A stretch of DNA of 6,651 bases from Gammaproteobacteria bacterium (GTDB taxonomy: Bacteria > Pseudomonadota > Gammaproteobacteria > Immundisolibacterales > Immundisolibacteraceae). Positions 5,945-6,651 of this stretch are shown here, piece by piece. The notes under the pieces were generated by a model. The model searched no databases, was not told the DNA's origin, and worked only from the letters and a program-made list of their open reading frames with translations. The stretch spans positions 1 through 6,651 of the forward strand of contig QNFC01000098.1 in the NCBI GenBank assembly GCA_003645395.1. The letters run 5' to 3'. The position numbers and the translations under genes are program-made. Within the stretch, counting starts at the first letter, position 1. Each line of letters opens with the position of its first letter.

Positions 5945-6651
5945 ATGTCCCTAATTAAAGAATACTGGCACAAGCTTTCGTCGGCGAAACACTTCTACCC
6001 GATCGCCGGTGCACTACTGCCCTGGCTGCTCATTCCAGCACTAATAATGCTCGCGTGGGCCTCCTGGCAGGGGTTAGTAGTCGCCCCGGCTGACTATCAG
6101 CAAGGCGACAGCTACCGCATTATTTTTGTACACGTACCCGCCGCATGGCTGTCGATGATGGCCTACATGATCATGGCCGTTAACGGCGTTATCTATCTGG
6201 TCTGGAAAATCAAACTGGCTGATATCGTCGCCGCATCAGCAGCGCCCATCGGCGCGTCCTTCACCTTTCTGGCACTGGCAACCGGCTCGCTGTGGGGTAA
6301 GCCCATGTGGGGTGCCTGGTGGGTTTGGGATGCCCGCCTCACGTCTGAGCTGGTTTTGTTGTTTCTCTACCTGGGCACCATCGCCTTGCGCGGCGCTATC
6401 GACGATCGTCAACGGGCGGGCCGCGCAGCCGGGCTGCTCGGCCTGATCGGGGCAATTAATATACCTATTATCCACTTCTCGGTAGAGTGGTGGGAAACCC
6501 TGCACCAACCCGCCACCGTGAGTAAATTCGGTGCACCGTCAATGCACCCGAGCATGCTGGTGCCGCTGCTGGTCATGGCCATAGCCTTTACGCTGTTTTT
6601 CTTCGCCGTGCTGATGATCAAAATACGTGCTGGCATTCTCGAGCAGGAACG
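5945..6651 (+). CDS. ccmC: CcmC, haem-loading protein for CcmE (partial, 3' end outside window)
   Basis: CcmC binds haem through its periplasmic WWD domain and histidines and attaches it covalently to the chaperone CcmE. The visible 235 codons lack a stop. The family is usually about 245-250 residues, so only the end is missing. Seen in order are an N-terminal cytoplasmic segment (MSLIKEYWHK), a first helix (about 20-42), the periplasmic histidine H63 in FVHVPAAWLS (E. coli H60), the WWD motif MWGAWWVWDARLTSELVL (121-138), and H187 in EWWETLHQPATV (E. coli H184). A last helix spans about 204-226. The ATG at 5945 gives a typical N-terminus. The 33-bp gap after ccmB has no recognisable Shine-Dalgarno before this ATG. 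ccmD and ccmE are expected next but are outside the window. Confidence 0.96.
   Translation, partial: MSLIKEYWHKLSSAKHFYPIAGALLPWLLIPALIMLAWASWQGLVVAPADYQQGDSYRIIFVHVPAAWLSMMAYMIMAVNGVIYLVWKIKLADIVAASAAPIGASFTFLALATGSLWGKPMWGAWWVWDARLTSELVLLFLYLGTIALRGAIDDRQRAGRAAGLLGLIGAINIPIIHFSVEWWETLHQPATVSKFGAPSMHPSMLVPLLVMAIAFTLFFFAVLMIKIRAGILEQE

Overview
This window is a cytochrome c maturation (System I, Ccm) locus, probably from a gammaproteobacterium. The call rests on a near-complete set of System I components with family-typical lengths and motifs, dense packing and moderately GC-rich codon use. CcmF carries its conserved histidines at positions matching those known for the E. coli protein. CcmH and CcmI are separate proteins here, not fused as in E. 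coli. I cannot name a genus from sequence alone.

Layout. Bases 1-121 are the last 39 codons of an upstream plus-strand gene that ends in a glycine-zipper membrane helix. A strong, probably bidirectional intrinsic terminator (233-275) separates it from the convergent minus-strand operon ccmF-ccmG-ccmH-ccmI (4372 down to 285). A 260-bp divergent intergenic region (4373-4632) follows. Then ccmA, ccmB and ccmC run on the plus strand, and ccmC is cut by the window edge about 10-15 residues before its expected end. ccmD and ccmE are not visible and would be expected just downstream.

How the genes work together. CcmA and CcmB form the ABC transporter unit that, with CcmC and CcmD, loads and releases haem on the periplasmic chaperone CcmE. 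CcmF is the haem lyase membrane core that takes haem from CcmE. CcmG and CcmH keep the apocytochrome CXXCH cysteines reduced, and CcmI delivers the apocytochrome to CcmF. The familiar single-direction order ccmABCDEFGH(I) is broken here: the haem-handling half (ccmABC...) and the ligation/thiol half (ccmFGHI) are transcribed away from each other, so one short intergenic region can control both.

The least ordinary part is that intergenic region and the translation-initiation signals. Upstream of ccmA there is a candidate 30-codon ORF with its own Shine-Dalgarno sequence. Its stop overlaps a very short ORF whose stop overlaps the ccmA ATG, so three reading frames are chained. A perfect 7-bp inverted repeat with a 4-bp spacer sits inside it and resembles an FNR-type box. 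ccmG has a strong Shine-Dalgarno that points to a five-codon mini-ORF and not to the ccmG GTG. ccmH starts with TTG directly after, and in frame with, the ccmG stop. No mobile element, CRISPR array, tRNA or rRNA is visible.
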